A DNA stretch of 64,000 bases from Candidatus Rifleibacteriota bacterium (GTDB lineage: Bacteria > Muiribacteriota > Ozemobacteria > Ozemobacterales > Ozemobacteraceae). The notes beneath the pieces were generated by a model. The model did not search any database and was not told the DNA's origin. It saw nothing but the letters and a program-made list of their open reading frames with translations. Location of the stretch: positions 62,001-126,000 of the forward strand of contig JADFZL010000010.1 of the NCBI GenBank assembly GCA_015232575.1, given 5' to 3'. Position numbers and translations under genes: made by a program. Shown here piece after piece: positions 25,352-35,100 of this stretch; the stretch's first letter is position 1; each line of letters opens with the position of its first letter.

Positions 25352-26290
25352 CTATTCAACCAGGTTTTCCGGTTTATTCCCTGCCAGGACTTCTATTACC
25401 CCTTTTGCAGCAAGCGCTCCCATACGTTCTCTCGTTTCAAGAGTAGATGAACCCATGTGCGGCAAAAGTACTGCGTTTGGCAACTTCAGCAAACCCGGGT
25501 GAACAGCAGGTTCGTTTTCATATACATCCAGACCGGCCGAGAAAATAGTTCCCTTTTCCAGCGCTTCGACGAGTGCATTTTCGTCAACGATTGGGCCTCT
25601 TGCCGTGTTGATCAATACTCCTGTTTTTTTCATCATTTTAAACTCTTTTTCACCAATCAGATGCTTTGTTTCGCTCGAATAAGGCAAATGAAGCGAAACA
25701 ACATCACTTTCGCTCAATAGACCGCTCATTGAAAGACATGGCCACATAAGTTCAGGTTTTACTCCTGATCTTGAACAATAAACAATTTTCATGCCAAAGC
25801 TTTCTGCGCGTTTTGCCACAGCTTTTCCAATTCTTCCCATGCCTACTATTCCGAGAGTTTTCCCGGCCAGGTCATATCCAACAAGGCCTATCGGACGCCA
25901 GCCACTAAACTGTCCGCTGAATAACTGCTTTTGCCCTTCCTGAATTCTGCGCATGCTCATTAGTATAAGTGTCATTGCGATATCGGCAGTTGCGTCTGTC
26001 AGAACATCCGGGGTATTCGTTACGGCTATTCCAAGGCGTTTGCAGGTTGCAATATCAATGTTGTTAAATCCAACAGCATAGTTTGAGACTACTTTAAGGT
26101 TCCTGGCATTTTCAATGAGGGAAGCATCAATAACATCTGAAAGCATTGTTATAACAGCGTCTGAATTTACGAATTCCTTTCTGAATGCTTCCAGTTGGCG
26201 ATTTTCATCAAGAACATTTACTGTGTGACCTGCTTTTTCAAGCATCTGGACACATCTTCCATACACCGGTCTGGATAAGGTTATCTTCAT
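25352..26290 (-). CDS. D-isomer-specific 2-hydroxyacid dehydrogenase (glyoxylate/hydroxypyruvate reductase type)
   Basis: An NAD(P)-dependent dehydrogenase of about 312 residues. The Rossmann motif is GKTLGIVGMGRIGKAVAKRA. The catalytic trio of the family is visible: Arg in LINTARGPIVDENALVEAL, Glu in GLDVYENEP, and His in LLPHMGSSTLETRERM. Enzymes with this pattern reduce glyoxylate, hydroxypyruvate or related 2-oxoacids. AAGGGA 8 bases upstream marks the ATG at 26290, so the 16-codon extension to 26338 is dropped. The substrate is inferred from family only. Confidence 0.9.
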   Translation of the reverse strand: MKITLSRPVYGRCVQMLEKAGHTVNVLDENRQLEAFRKEFVNSDAVITMLSDVIDASLIENARNLKVVSNYAVGFNNIDIATCKRLGIAVTNTPDVLTDATADIAMTLILMSMRRIQEGQKQLFSGQFSGWRPIGLVGYDLAGKTLGIVGMGRIGKAVAKRAESFGMKIVYCSRSGVKPELMWPCLSMSGLLSESDVVSLHLPYSSETKHLIGEKEFKMMKKTGVLINTARGPIVDENALVEALEKGTIFSAGLDVYENEPAVHPGLLKLPNAVLLPHMGSSTLETRERMGALAAKGVIEVLAGNKPENLVE

Positions 26291-26404
26291 TTTCTTATTC
26301 CCTTCAGCTTTCACTTGATCATTTTTAATAACATGCAATTGGAATTATTAAATATTTCGCTTTAATAATCAATCATTTTCTTGTCGATGATTGTATAAGA
26401 CCGT

Positions 26405-27106
26405 ATGAAAATGAAAAGAATTATATTTATGATTTCAGTAACTGCCTTTCTTACATACTTTTGCCCGGGGAAAGCCCTTCTGGAAAGCAAAAAAGTTATG
26501 CAGGAAAGCGATGATCCATCACAGCAGGAATTTGATTTTCCTTTGCCTCCACTTGAAGGCCGGAAGTCAGAAAGAGGTCTCAGTAGTTGGCTTATAAAGC
26601 CAGAAATTGGCTGGAAAACCTGGATTAACAGAGGCAAAATGTTTTTCAGAAAGCATGAATATGAACAATCTATTCTGGCTTTCCGGAAAGCTTTAAGAAT
26701 GAAGCCGTCTTCATCCGAATCACATTTTTTTCTTGGAACTTCTTATCAGGCTAGGGGCGAACAGGGCCTTCCCGGCGATAGAACCTCCTGGGAACAGCTT
26801 GCTGAAAAAGAATTCCTTGCAGCAATTCATCTGGGAGATTTCCTTCCCGCACGGTATAATGTTGCATTACTTCTTGAACGCCAGGGAAGATTGCCGGAAG
26901 CAAGAATCCATCTGGAGCACATCGTGAACGTTTCACCACGTTCCGATATTGGGAAAAAAGCGTTAAAAATACTTAATGAAAATTTTGACGCAGATTTGTA
27001 TCCAAAAATGCTGACCAAGAGAATTCCGGGTTCAGAAGACGCAGAAGATATGCTTAAAGAACCAGATTATGGAAACAACGCAGAGTTACTTGGAAGTGTT
27101 CCGTGA
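26405..27106 (+). CDS. Exported TPR-like protein
   Basis: A 233-residue product with a signal-peptide-like N-terminus (MKMKRIIFMISVTAFLTYF). Helical repeat segments follow: RGKMFFRKHEYEQSILAFRK, then SHFFLGTSYQARGEQG, then ARYNVALLLERQGRLPEARI, the TPR pattern. No Shine-Dalgarno is obvious. It overlaps the start of the next TPR gene by four bases (GTGA), so both should be made together. The function is unknown; such pairs often scaffold envelope complexes. Confidence 0.7.
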   Translation: MKMKRIIFMISVTAFLTYFCPGKALLESKKVMQESDDPSQQEFDFPLPPLEGRKSERGLSSWLIKPEIGWKTWINRGKMFFRKHEYEQSILAFRKALRMKPSSSESHFFLGTSYQARGEQGLPGDRTSWEQLAEKEFLAAIHLGDFLPARYNVALLLERQGRLPEARIHLEHIVNVSPRSDIGKKALKILNENFDADLYPKMLTKRIPGSEDAEDMLKEPDYGNNAELLGSVP

Positions 27107-28674
27107 AAATAATTAATAAATTATCACCTTCAGGCGGACAATTGCATAGGCTTTTGGCTATGACCTTCTGCACAGTAATTTCTTACAATTCTGTTGTTTC
27201 AGCCGAAAATATTTCAATGGAAGACAGAATTTATTTCTCAGTTGAAAAGTTCTGTAACAATGAACAGTATGATAAGGCAGTTGCTGATCTTGAGCGAGTT
27301 TTGAAACTTAATCCGATGCATCCCGGTGCTTTGTTTCACCTTGGAATGTTCGAATATAAAAATTTGAACCACACCAGAGCAAATAAGCTTTTGTCGAAAA
27401 TTCGGGATAATCCGGAATTTGGATCAAGAGCGCGAAAAATGATTTCCGAGATGAAAATCAGTTCTGAAATCAGGGGAATTGTCGATTCAGTAAAAGCATA
27501 TATCAGCGGTGGAGCTGTTGATTCGGCCTACGGAGAATGCAGAAAGGCTGTCCCGGCATATCCGGCAGCGTTTGAATTGTTCTTCTACGCGGCATTTACC
27601 GCAGCGCTGAATGATGATTTTTCTGAAGCCGAAAAATTTTTTGCGAAGTATAAGGAATTACATTCCGAAAACTCTGAAGATTTGAAAAATTTCATTCACT
27701 GCTGGAAAATCAGGAAAGATACCCCCAGAGAAACTCTTATAATATTCAATCAGATTGCAGACAAGCGCCTTGCAGCAGATTTTGTCAGGGAAGAAATTCA
27801 CAAGCTTATTGCTGAAAAAGAAGGTGGAGACGAATACGAAAACTTTCTCATTGCTGAAACTGCCAGGGGCGGGGAAATGGCTTCGATATCACAGCAGAAA
27901 CTTGTTAAGCTGTATATGTCCAGGAATGAATTTCAAAAAGCGATTGACATACTTGAAAGCAGATCTTTTGAAAACCTAGAGGACAATATTCTTTATATTA
28001 ATGCGTTGACTTTGGCGGGAAATGAAGTTAAAGCGATGGCAATTGGAAAGGCTTTATTCTATTCAGGAAAAAAAGAAGAACAGATAAACATTCGAACTAA
28101 CTGGCTTAAGGCATTTAATCAATTGTCAGAGAAGAATAGATCGCCTTATCTTCCGGAAAAAGAAACTGCTGAAAAAGCTTTTGAGGCTCTAATGGCTTAT
28201 CCGGCTGATCCGGAAAATCATGATGTGGCAGTTACAATGCTTGAAACATCTGTAATCCTGGGTGAGCAGAAAATGATTCATCAAAGTATGGAGCGTATTT
28301 TTACTGTTTCAATAAATAAGGAAATTTCTGAAAAAATACTGAATTTATCTGACAAACTATCCGAAAGTAAATTCAGTGAAGAATCACTTTCGCTACTTGA
28401 AGGTATTCTTGCCCAATCACCAGAAGATACAAATATTATTAAATCTATCGCAAAAAAATATACAAGTCAGGGAAGAACGAATGATGCATTGATTTTGCTT
28501 GAAAGCGCTGTAAAGACCAATCCGGAAAGTATTACAACATTCTTTATGTATATTGAAGCCTTGAATATGTCAGGCCAGTCAGAAAAGGCAAAAGAGTTGA
28601 TGCTTCAGAAGCTTGACGAGCCAAATCTTCCGGAACTTGCGATAAATCAGTTGAAAAATCGTTTAAATGATTGA
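27103..28674 (+). CDS. Large exported TPR protein, GTG start
   Basis: The 523-residue protein starts at a GTG that overlaps the previous stop. A hydrophobic N-terminal stretch (LLAMTFCTVISYNSVVSAEN) should act as a signal peptide. TPR-type helices span almost the whole chain, for example VEKFCNNEQYDKAVADLERV and a late FMYIEALNMSGQSEKAKELM. A middle region (about 150-350) is less regular. No catalytic motif is seen. Together with the upstream TPR protein and the small downstream ORF it forms a compact transcript that ends at the terminator at 28870. Confidence 0.72.
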   Translation: MKIINKLSPSGGQLHRLLAMTFCTVISYNSVVSAENISMEDRIYFSVEKFCNNEQYDKAVADLERVLKLNPMHPGALFHLGMFEYKNLNHTRANKLLSKIRDNPEFGSRARKMISEMKISSEIRGIVDSVKAYISGGAVDSAYGECRKAVPAYPAAFELFFYAAFTAALNDDFSEAEKFFAKYKELHSENSEDLKNFIHCWKIRKDTPRETLIIFNQIADKRLAADFVREEIHKLIAEKEGGDEYENFLIAETARGGEMASISQQKLVKLYMSRNEFQKAIDILESRSFENLEDNILYINALTLAGNEVKAMAIGKALFYSGKKEEQINIRTNWLKAFNQLSEKNRSPYLPEKETAEKAFEALMAYPADPENHDVAVTMLETSVILGEQKMIHQSMERIFTVSINKEISEKILNLSDKLSESKFSEESLSLLEGILAQSPEDTNIIKSIAKKYTSQGRTNDALILLESAVKTNPESITTFFMYIEALNMSGQSEKAKELMLQKLDEPNLPELAINQLKNRLND

Positions 28675-28721
28675 AATTAATAGCCTGTATGGCTTGAAAA
28701 TATTCTTCTAAAGGAGGTTAA

Positions 28722-28862
28722 ATGCTTATCGAAATATTTACCGATGGAAAAGTCAAAGTAGATGGGCAGGACATCAGTTCAAAAGTTGCAGCAGAACACA
28801 TTCTTCGGGATTATCTCCTGAATCCTGAAAGTCTTCCGAAGCGGATGAAAAAAGCTGCCTGA
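28722..28862 (+). CDS. 46-residue small protein with consensus ribosome-binding site
   Basis: AAGGAGG at 28711-28717 is followed 4 bases later by an ATG opening 46 codons; the product begins MLIEIFTDGKVKVDGQDISS. It is soluble, with two short beta strands and a helix predicted by eye, ending in a basic tail (PKRMKKAA). It lies 47 bases after the TPR gene and 7 bases before a strong terminator, so it is the last gene of that transcript. No homologue is recognised. Confidence 0.6.
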   Translation: MLIEIFTDGKVKVDGQDISSKVAAEHILRDYLLNPESLPKRMKKAA

Positions 28863-28869
28863 GTTCTCA

Positions 28870-28909
28870 AAAAAGACCCCGTAAAGATTAATCTACGCGG
28901 GGTCTTTTT
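28870..28909 (+). terminator. Rho-independent terminator of the TPR operon
   Basis: AAAAAGACCCCG (28870-28881) pairs with CGGGGTCTTTTT (28898-28909), and the loop contains further pairing (GTA/TAC). The GC core followed by T5 is a classic intrinsic terminator. Confidence 0.9.
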
Positions 28910-29185
28910 GCTATTCTCTGATTCTTTTTGATCGCGACATTTCATGCAAAAGCTCATTTTTAGTGTGACAATTGTGTCGCATAAATACAGAATGTTTGTC
29001 ATAAGTAAAGCGAAAATTTTTGTTTTTATTCGTTGGGGCGCGATTAATCGCGGCCGCTGTAACAACAAATCACGGTATTATTCCGGGCGAAATGAATTGG
29101 CCCCTACCAATGTTTAACAGGGAAAAATGCTCAAAGTTATCGGGAAAAATAGGCAAAGATTGAGGGATTATAATTGTTTTTTGAT
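28910..29185. other. Non-coding gap with a GC-rich palindrome
   Basis: No credible gene. At 29039-29052 lies the perfect palindrome CGCGATTAATCGCG within a GC-rich patch (GGGGCG...CGGCCGC). GGGCGAAATG...GGCCCCTA follows at about 29085-29105. It looks like a degenerate dispersed repeat; no second copy is in this window. Confidence 0.45.
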
Positions 29186-29186
29186 G

Positions 29187-29214
29187 TTGGTACGATATGT
29201 GCTGTGTATATAAT
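29187..29214 (+). promoter_or_regulatory. Candidate promoter for the flotillin cluster
   Basis: TTGGTA (29187-29192) and a perfect TATAAT (29209-29214) are 16 bases apart and 80 bases upstream of the small ORF at 29295. The -35 is weak, the -10 is consensus. It would drive the small ORF, the YqiJ-like gene and the flotillin. Confidence 0.5.
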
Positions 29215-29294
29215 TGGGATGAATTAGTTGCATTAATTTTCTTGAAATTCAACTATTAAGGATTGCTGAACTAAATTTTCAGGGAGGCAAAATT

Positions 29295-29378
29295 ATGGGT
29301 GAATTTTTTTTTGATGTGGCAGTTGAGCTTTTCATTGGATTTTGTGAATATTTATTTTCTGATAAAAACCGAGGATAA
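29295..29378 (+). CDS. 27-residue hydrophobic microprotein before the flotillin pair
   Basis: AGGGAGG (29281-29287) lies 7 bases before an ATG opening 27 codons; the product begins MGEFFFDVAVELFIGFCEYL. It is rich in Phe and could form an amphipathic or membrane-embedded helix with acidic residues spaced along it. It precedes the YqiJ-like membrane gene by 61 bases on the same strand. Flotillin loci are not known to me to carry such a peptide. The strong ribosome-binding site is the main support. Confidence 0.5.
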   Translation: MGEFFFDVAVELFIGFCEYLFSDKNRG

Positions 29379-29439
29379 TGTTGTATAATGTGGGGCGTGT
29401 CCATGGTGAAATGGATCAATGCTTTCATGGAGGAAAAAT

Positions 29440-30117
29440 ATGATTACTTTTCTTGCCGAAAGTGGAATTGGGGTTTTTCACGTGTATCTGGGCTGTTTGA
29501 CTTTCGGCCTGGGTTACGCGGTAATCGTGACCCTGCTGGGTTCCCTTGGTGGTTCAGACCATCACGGAGGCGATGCTTCAGGGGATGATGTTTCCGATTT
29601 TTCAGGACATCACTTTGACTCGTCAGACGCTGATCATGCTGGCCATGATTCAGATGGCGGTGATCATGGCATGTCGCCTTTCAGCCCGCTTATGATAGCG
29701 ACATTTGCGACGCTGTTTGGCGGATTAGGTCTTATAATGCTTGGATTATTCGGAATATTCAAATTTGTTCCGACGACATTTTCTGGAATAGCCAGTATTG
29801 TTTTATCTGCACCTCTGGCAATTGTTTTTACAAGCTATTTCTCTCTGCTACTGGTAAAACTCTTTGTTAAAACAGAAACCACCACTTCTATTTCTTCCAA
29901 TAGAATGATCGGGAATGAAGTTGAAGCAACGCTTGATATCGAACCAGGGAAAACCGGTGAAGTTACTTATCTTATGGGAGGAAGTCATCAGACCGCCATG
30001 GCAAGACTTATTGATGGCGCTGCATCCATAAAAAAAGGTTGTATGGCAGAGGTTGTATCAATCAGCCAGAATATTTTCTGGGTTAAACCAGCAGATAAGA
30101 AAGAGGAAATTGTTTAG
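29440..30117 (+). CDS. YqiJ/NfeD-like membrane protein with His/Asp-rich loop
   Basis: The 225-residue protein has an N-terminal membrane segment, a hydrophilic loop of about 45 residues crowded with His, Asp, Gly and Ser (about 35-80), and two further membrane helices (ATFATLFGGLGLIMLGLFGI and SIVLSAPLAIVFTSYFSLLL). The C-terminus is an OB-fold-like domain (IGNEVEATLDIEPGKTGEVT). This is the architecture of YqiJ/NfeD partners of flotillins. GGAGG at 29429-29433 selects the ATG at 29440 over upstream ATGs. The loop could bind a divalent metal (inference). It precedes the flotillin by 80 bases. Confidence 0.8.
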   Translation: MITFLAESGIGVFHVYLGCLTFGLGYAVIVTLLGSLGGSDHHGGDASGDDVSDFSGHHFDSSDADHAGHDSDGGDHGMSPFSPLMIATFATLFGGLGLIMLGLFGIFKFVPTTFSGIASIVLSAPLAIVFTSYFSLLLVKLFVKTETTTSISSNRMIGNEVEATLDIEPGKTGEVTYLMGGSHQTAMARLIDGAASIKKGCMAEVVSISQNIFWVKPADKKEEIV

Positions 30118-30197
30118 AAAATTAAACAGTTGACTAACCTGTGGAATTATGATTATGATTTTTGATATAAAAATAAGATTAACCATGGAGGAGAAAC

Positions 30198-31820
30198 ATG
30201 CCTGATCCCACGATGCTAATCATGATGGGTGTTTTTGGTTCTCTTGCATTTCTAATTCTGATTCTCATGCTTTATGCCAGCCGGGTTCAAACAGTTGGCC
30301 CTAACGAGGTTCTGATTATTTCCGGACGTCCGAACCTGATCATTGATTCTGAGGGGAATAAACATGAGATCGGCTTCAGAATAGTAAAAGGCGGCAGAGC
30401 TTTCGTCTGGCCGATCATTGAAAAGTGTGAAAAACTTTCCCTTGAGCTCATGACTCTTGATATTCAGACTCCAGAAGTAGTTACAAAATCTGGTGTTCCG
30501 ATTCTTGTCGATGGTGTTGCTCAGATTAAAGTTAAAGGCGAAGATTTTTCGATTATTACTGCTGCAGAACAATTTCTGGGAAAATCAAAATCTGAAATTA
30601 TGAGCATAGCTCATCAGACTCTAGAAGGTCATCTTCGTGCCATTCTCGGAGACATGGAAGTTGAAGAAATAATTCGTAAAAGAGATACCTTCGCAGCGCA
30701 AGTCCAGGATATTTCCGCACCCGACATTGCAAAGATGGGCATGGCAATCGTATCTTTCACCATTAAAGATATCAGAGACAAGCAGGGATACCTGGAATCA
30801 CTCGGTAAAAAAGCTATAGCTGAAAGGCAGAGAGATGCTGCTATTGGCCAGGCTGAAGCTCATCGCGATGCTGAAATCAAGAGAGCGCAGGCTGCAGCTC
30901 AGGCAGTTGAAGAATCAAGTAAATGTAACAAATTGGCTACAGTTACCAAACTGGCTAACGCTGAAGATGAGTCTGAAGCTCATAAAAAGTATCAGATAAA
31001 ACAGGCGGAAAACCAGACATTGATTAACCAGAAGAAGGCCGATGCAGACAGGGCTTATGACTTGCAGAAGTTCAAGCTTGATCAGGCAGTCAAAGCCGAA
31101 GAAATGCAGATCACCGTTGTTGAAAAGCAGAAATCTATTCTGATTCAGGAACAGGAAATTATCAGAAAAGAAAAAGAACTCATTGCAATGGTTCAGAGAC
31201 CGGCAGAAGCTGAAAAAAGAAAAGTTGAGCTTATGGCAAGTGCTGAGCAGTTCAAACTAAAAGCAACAGCAGAAGGTGAAGCTGAATCTTTCAGAATGAA
31301 GGGACTTGCAAAAGCAGAGGTAGAGAAAACTCAGGGTGTTGCAAGCGCTGAAGTTCAGAAATCAATGGGTCTTGCCGAAGCAGAAGTCCTGAAAGCCAAA
31401 GGTATTTCCGAGGCAGAAATTATAAAGGCAAGCGGTATGGCTCAAGCCGACGCAAAAAGAGCTATCGGTCTCGCTGAAGCAGAAGCAATGGAAAAGAAGG
31501 CAGAAGCATGGAAAGCATACAACAATGCTGCAATCAGCCAAATGTTCATTGATAAACTTCCTGAGATTGTAAGGGCTGTTTCAGAGCCTCTTTCCAAGAC
31601 CGAAAAGATCATCATGATCAGTAACGGTGACGGTGGCATTGGTGCCAGTAAACTTACCAAAGAGGTTATAGATGTTGTAACTCAGGTTCCTCCAATGCTT
31701 GAGGCAGTAACTGGAATAGACCTCAAATCAATGATTGGAAAAATTACAGGAGATGGGAATTTATCAAAGCCTGTTAATCATGCTAATCAAACCGATTCAG
31801 GTAGTCATGTAAAAAAGTAA
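30198..31820 (+). CDS. Flotillin family protein (SPFH domain, YqiK-like)
   Basis: A 540-residue membrane-associated scaffold. An N-terminal hydrophobic anchor (about 3-28) leads into the SPFH/band-7 domain (TVGPNEVLIISGR ... LELMTLDIQTPEVVTKSGVP ... EEIIRKRDTFAAQVQDISAP). From about residue 205 to 455 a long Ala/Glu/Lys-rich coiled coil contains repeated AEAExxKAxG units, as in FloT/YqiK. The C-terminal 70 residues are globular. Flotillins organise membrane microdomains and affect membrane fluidity and protein oligomerisation. GGAGG lies upstream. Its pairing with a YqiJ/NfeD protein is the normal bacterial arrangement, and a terminator follows directly. Confidence 0.93.
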   Translation: MPDPTMLIMMGVFGSLAFLILILMLYASRVQTVGPNEVLIISGRPNLIIDSEGNKHEIGFRIVKGGRAFVWPIIEKCEKLSLELMTLDIQTPEVVTKSGVPILVDGVAQIKVKGEDFSIITAAEQFLGKSKSEIMSIAHQTLEGHLRAILGDMEVEEIIRKRDTFAAQVQDISAPDIAKMGMAIVSFTIKDIRDKQGYLESLGKKAIAERQRDAAIGQAEAHRDAEIKRAQAAAQAVEESSKCNKLATVTKLANAEDESEAHKKYQIKQAENQTLINQKKADADRAYDLQKFKLDQAVKAEEMQITVVEKQKSILIQEQEIIRKEKELIAMVQRPAEAEKRKVELMASAEQFKLKATAEGEAESFRMKGLAKAEVEKTQGVASAEVQKSMGLAEAEVLKAKGISEAEIIKASGMAQADAKRAIGLAEAEAMEKKAEAWKAYNNAAISQMFIDKLPEIVRAVSEPLSKTEKIIMISNGDGGIGASKLTKEVIDVVTQVPPMLEAVTGIDLKSMIGKITGDGNLSKPVNHANQTDSGSHVKK

Positions 31821-31831
31821 TTCTTGAATAA

Positions 31832-31900
31832 GAGCCTGCTGATTGTCTTACTCTGAGCCGTTATTCTCAGACAACAAGGAATCAGCGGGTTCTTTTTTTT
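31832..31900 (+). terminator. Intrinsic terminator after the flotillin gene
   Basis: GAGCCTGCTGATT (31832-31844) pairs with AATCAGCGGGTTC (31880-31892), including two G-U pairs, with an inner CTGAG/CTCAG stem. Eight T residues follow at 31893-31900. Confidence 0.85.
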
Positions 31901-32002
31901 ACAAAGTGGAATGTTTTTTTTACAAACATTTATCTTTTTGGTAATAAAACTTAGGTTTTAAGCCAAACCAATAACTGGAATATTTCTTGCATCAATTATT
32001 TT

Positions 32003-32045
32003 AAAACAGTTTGACTTAATTACTTAACTGATGTATGACTGTTTT
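32003..32045 (+). promoter_or_regulatory. Promoter enclosed by an inverted repeat, upstream of the giant surface protein
   Basis: TTGACT (32011-32016) and TATGAC (32034-32039) are 17 bases apart. The whole promoter is enclosed by AAAACAGT (32003-32010) and ACTGTTTT (32038-32045). The arms abut the -35 and overlap the -10, the geometry of an operator. The ATG follows at 32121 with GGAGGGG before it. The sites are seen; regulation is inferred. Confidence 0.55.
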
Positions 32046-32120
32046 AGGTGTAGCTGAAAATACTGCGTAACAAGTCTGACAGTATGATTAGAAATTTTAT
32101 TTTATGGAGGGGTATAGAGT

Positions 32121-35100
32121 ATGCAGCAAACTATTAAAAGAAGAAAGATCTGCTTATTAAAAACGCTTGCATTCGTTTTTCTCTCTCTGGTGGCGTGTAA
32201 CCTTTATGCTGGCTCAAGTTACCCGGTACCCCATTCCCCGAAGCCAGTTGGTGACTATGTCCAATGTGAACCTCCTGACAGCTATCCCTTCAGTCCCGAG
32301 TATAATATTGATATCAAATACGAAACCACCTTCAGTCCAGCGGGTCTGTTAGATACACCCCAACGTATTGCCAGCAATACTCCGTTCCTGCCGGGAATGT
32401 ATAAAAATATGCCTGTTATGTATTTTGGTCCCGATAATCTTGGATCTTATAAGATTCTCGGAGGGAAGATGGGATTGACACCTGATAAAGAGGCAAAAAC
32501 CAGCTGGGATTTCAAAAAGACTATTCATGCCTGGCGTTATGCAGATCATTACGATTGGACCTTAGTAAATTACTGGTATTCTGTGCCAATTTCCTGGGCT
32601 ACATACTGCTGGTCAGGCGGATGTGTCAGCGGAAAAGGCTGGTCATACTGCTGGTCAGGCGGATGTACTACTTATGCTACAGATTATAATTATTACGAAG
32701 TGTACTATTGGACAAGGGGTCCTTTTAAATTCAGGGAGAAAGTATGGCCAATCAACAAACTCTATCCTACGACCGTTAAAACGGAAGAGAGAGGTACTTG
32801 GGACAAGAAATATTATAAACGTACCTGGGTAACAAACAGCAGCGAGAACCAACCGTGGAATACGTCAGATAAAGGTATTTTCGCTAAAGTACACCCACTT
32901 GGTCTGGCAGATTTTTATATGAAGTATGATATTCCCTATGATAAGCCAACTTTCAACTGGTATGGCTACTCCTACACATTTCCCGGTCCTTATTATGTTT
33001 TCAATGAGACATTTGAAGTTCACCCGTTGCCTGCACATGATCCAAGGTGGAGGTCCAGCTATAACAATGTCTGGTATCCAAATATCAGTGATACTAAAGT
33101 ATGCCTGCAATTCTGGTGGGTTCCCGATTATTACAATAAAAAGGAAGAAAATTATTACATCGAATATAACAAGATTTTCGATGGCAAAATTAAAATGCGG
33201 GATATTGTAAAACTTCTTTCAAATCTCGGTTATGGTCAGGTTGACATCCCCATTTACATGGCGTTAGAATCTGATAAACCCAAATTATATCTTGTTACGA
33301 CACCGACGTTGGTCAAGGGTGTCAGAAAAGCTCCTGCACCTTACACTCCGGTTGTTAATGCTGATGGTTCGCTCAAAGGTGTAAGTATTACTCCCGGATA
33401 TACCCTTCATCCAAGCGCCGAGTCGTATGCACGAGGTTACATTAGAGAATGCAAAGAACCTCTCACGTTTGGTAAGGGTGGAAAGCCTGTTGCGGGACCT
33501 ATAAAATATGTCTTCACAAAGATGTTTGATTATAATAACGATGACAAGATAGACAATACGGACAAGGTCAAATTTGAGAGAGGTCTCAAGATAGCAGATT
33601 TTGATGAAAACAATAAGATAAACTCAGAAGACTGCAATTACATCTGGTGTCATTCTTTTCAGGCGTTTCCCAAGGCTTTCGAGCTGTTGGCAAGCCATAT
33701 TCGTGAAGAGTTTAGAAAAAACCCAAAATTGATTGGGGTTGCCAGTACAACAACGAAAATTATTAAAACTGCAACAGGGACCTACTCGGTTACTACGAAA
33801 TTTACCATAATTGAAACTAAGCCAGCCGTGGCGAAATCAGTGAATATTATTGAAGATATGAGGGGCGGAAACGCCTGTTATGCTACCATTGGCTGGGAAG
33901 GAACAGCCTGGAATGGCAAGTTTACCATTACCCCATGGAGCAAATCCAAGAAATTTCCATTCTCTGCAAAATGTTATTCCTATGCATCTGCAACTGACAG
34001 GGGTATTACCGGTAAAAATTTCTTGCCAAACCTGGGACCTGCATCATCACCGAAAAGTATTCAAGAGCTATCGCTGTTTCCGCATTTGTATGGTCATGGG
34101 ACACATGAATTCCCAGATGGAACGCTGTTGGGAAAATTCAAACGGTTTGTCATCCAAACTTATCCGAAGTGCGATTTTACTGATACACAGACATATCCTG
34201 TGGGCGATCCCTGGAGAAACGGACTTCTTGAAAGCTATGAATCGGGTAACATGGGTGGCCTGTTTATATTTGGAGATGTTAACGGTGATGGCAGTTTTGA
34301 TGCTGCTGATTTGGCCAAATGGGAAGAAGTTCGTTCAATGAACGGCTTCTTGCTTAACAGTGTCTGGCAGCACGATGCCGGAGTTGCAATGGGTAAAGCA
34401 GTTTTAACTGATTATAATAAAGAATTCCGAGTTATTGCAGCCGGAAAGTTTTCATTATATCCACCTAAAGGTTCTACCTATTTCGAAGTCAAAGATTCAT
34501 ACAACTATCGCTTCACTGACCCGGTAATTTGGGCTTATGACCCTAATGGAAATCAATTTTCTGAAGCAAGACGCTTTGCTTATGACCCAGGATGGACTCC
34601 ACCGGTAACTCCTCCTGTGCCGCCATATCCGCCAGTTGAAACAAGGCAGCTTCCAACAGCAATAAATGGTCCGAATGAAGTTCCGGAAGATATTCCGCAG
34701 ACATGGACTGCTCCTGGTGTTGAAGATGTAGTTATCGTTCCGGGTGCATGGACGCAAACCTGGAAAATCCCCGGACTGGAAGGAAAGGGCGGAACTGGCT
34801 CTGGTGTAAGCTTTTCCTATGAATTCCTTGAAAGTGGTAGATATACTGTTTACCACACTGTAACTTATACCCAGAGAATTGTCACTCCGGTTACAGATGG
34901 ATTGGGAATTATAGTTTACTATGCTGTAACAGATATTCCACAAACAAGAACTCTTACAAAAGACGTAATAGTAAAAGATCACAGTGTTGCTGACTTTGAA
35001 GATCCAAAACTTACTATTACCGGGTTTGGAAACGTTGCAAACTATGCGCATCAGTGGGGCGCAGACATGGCTCCTCTCCGTAAAAGAGATTTCCCCACAG

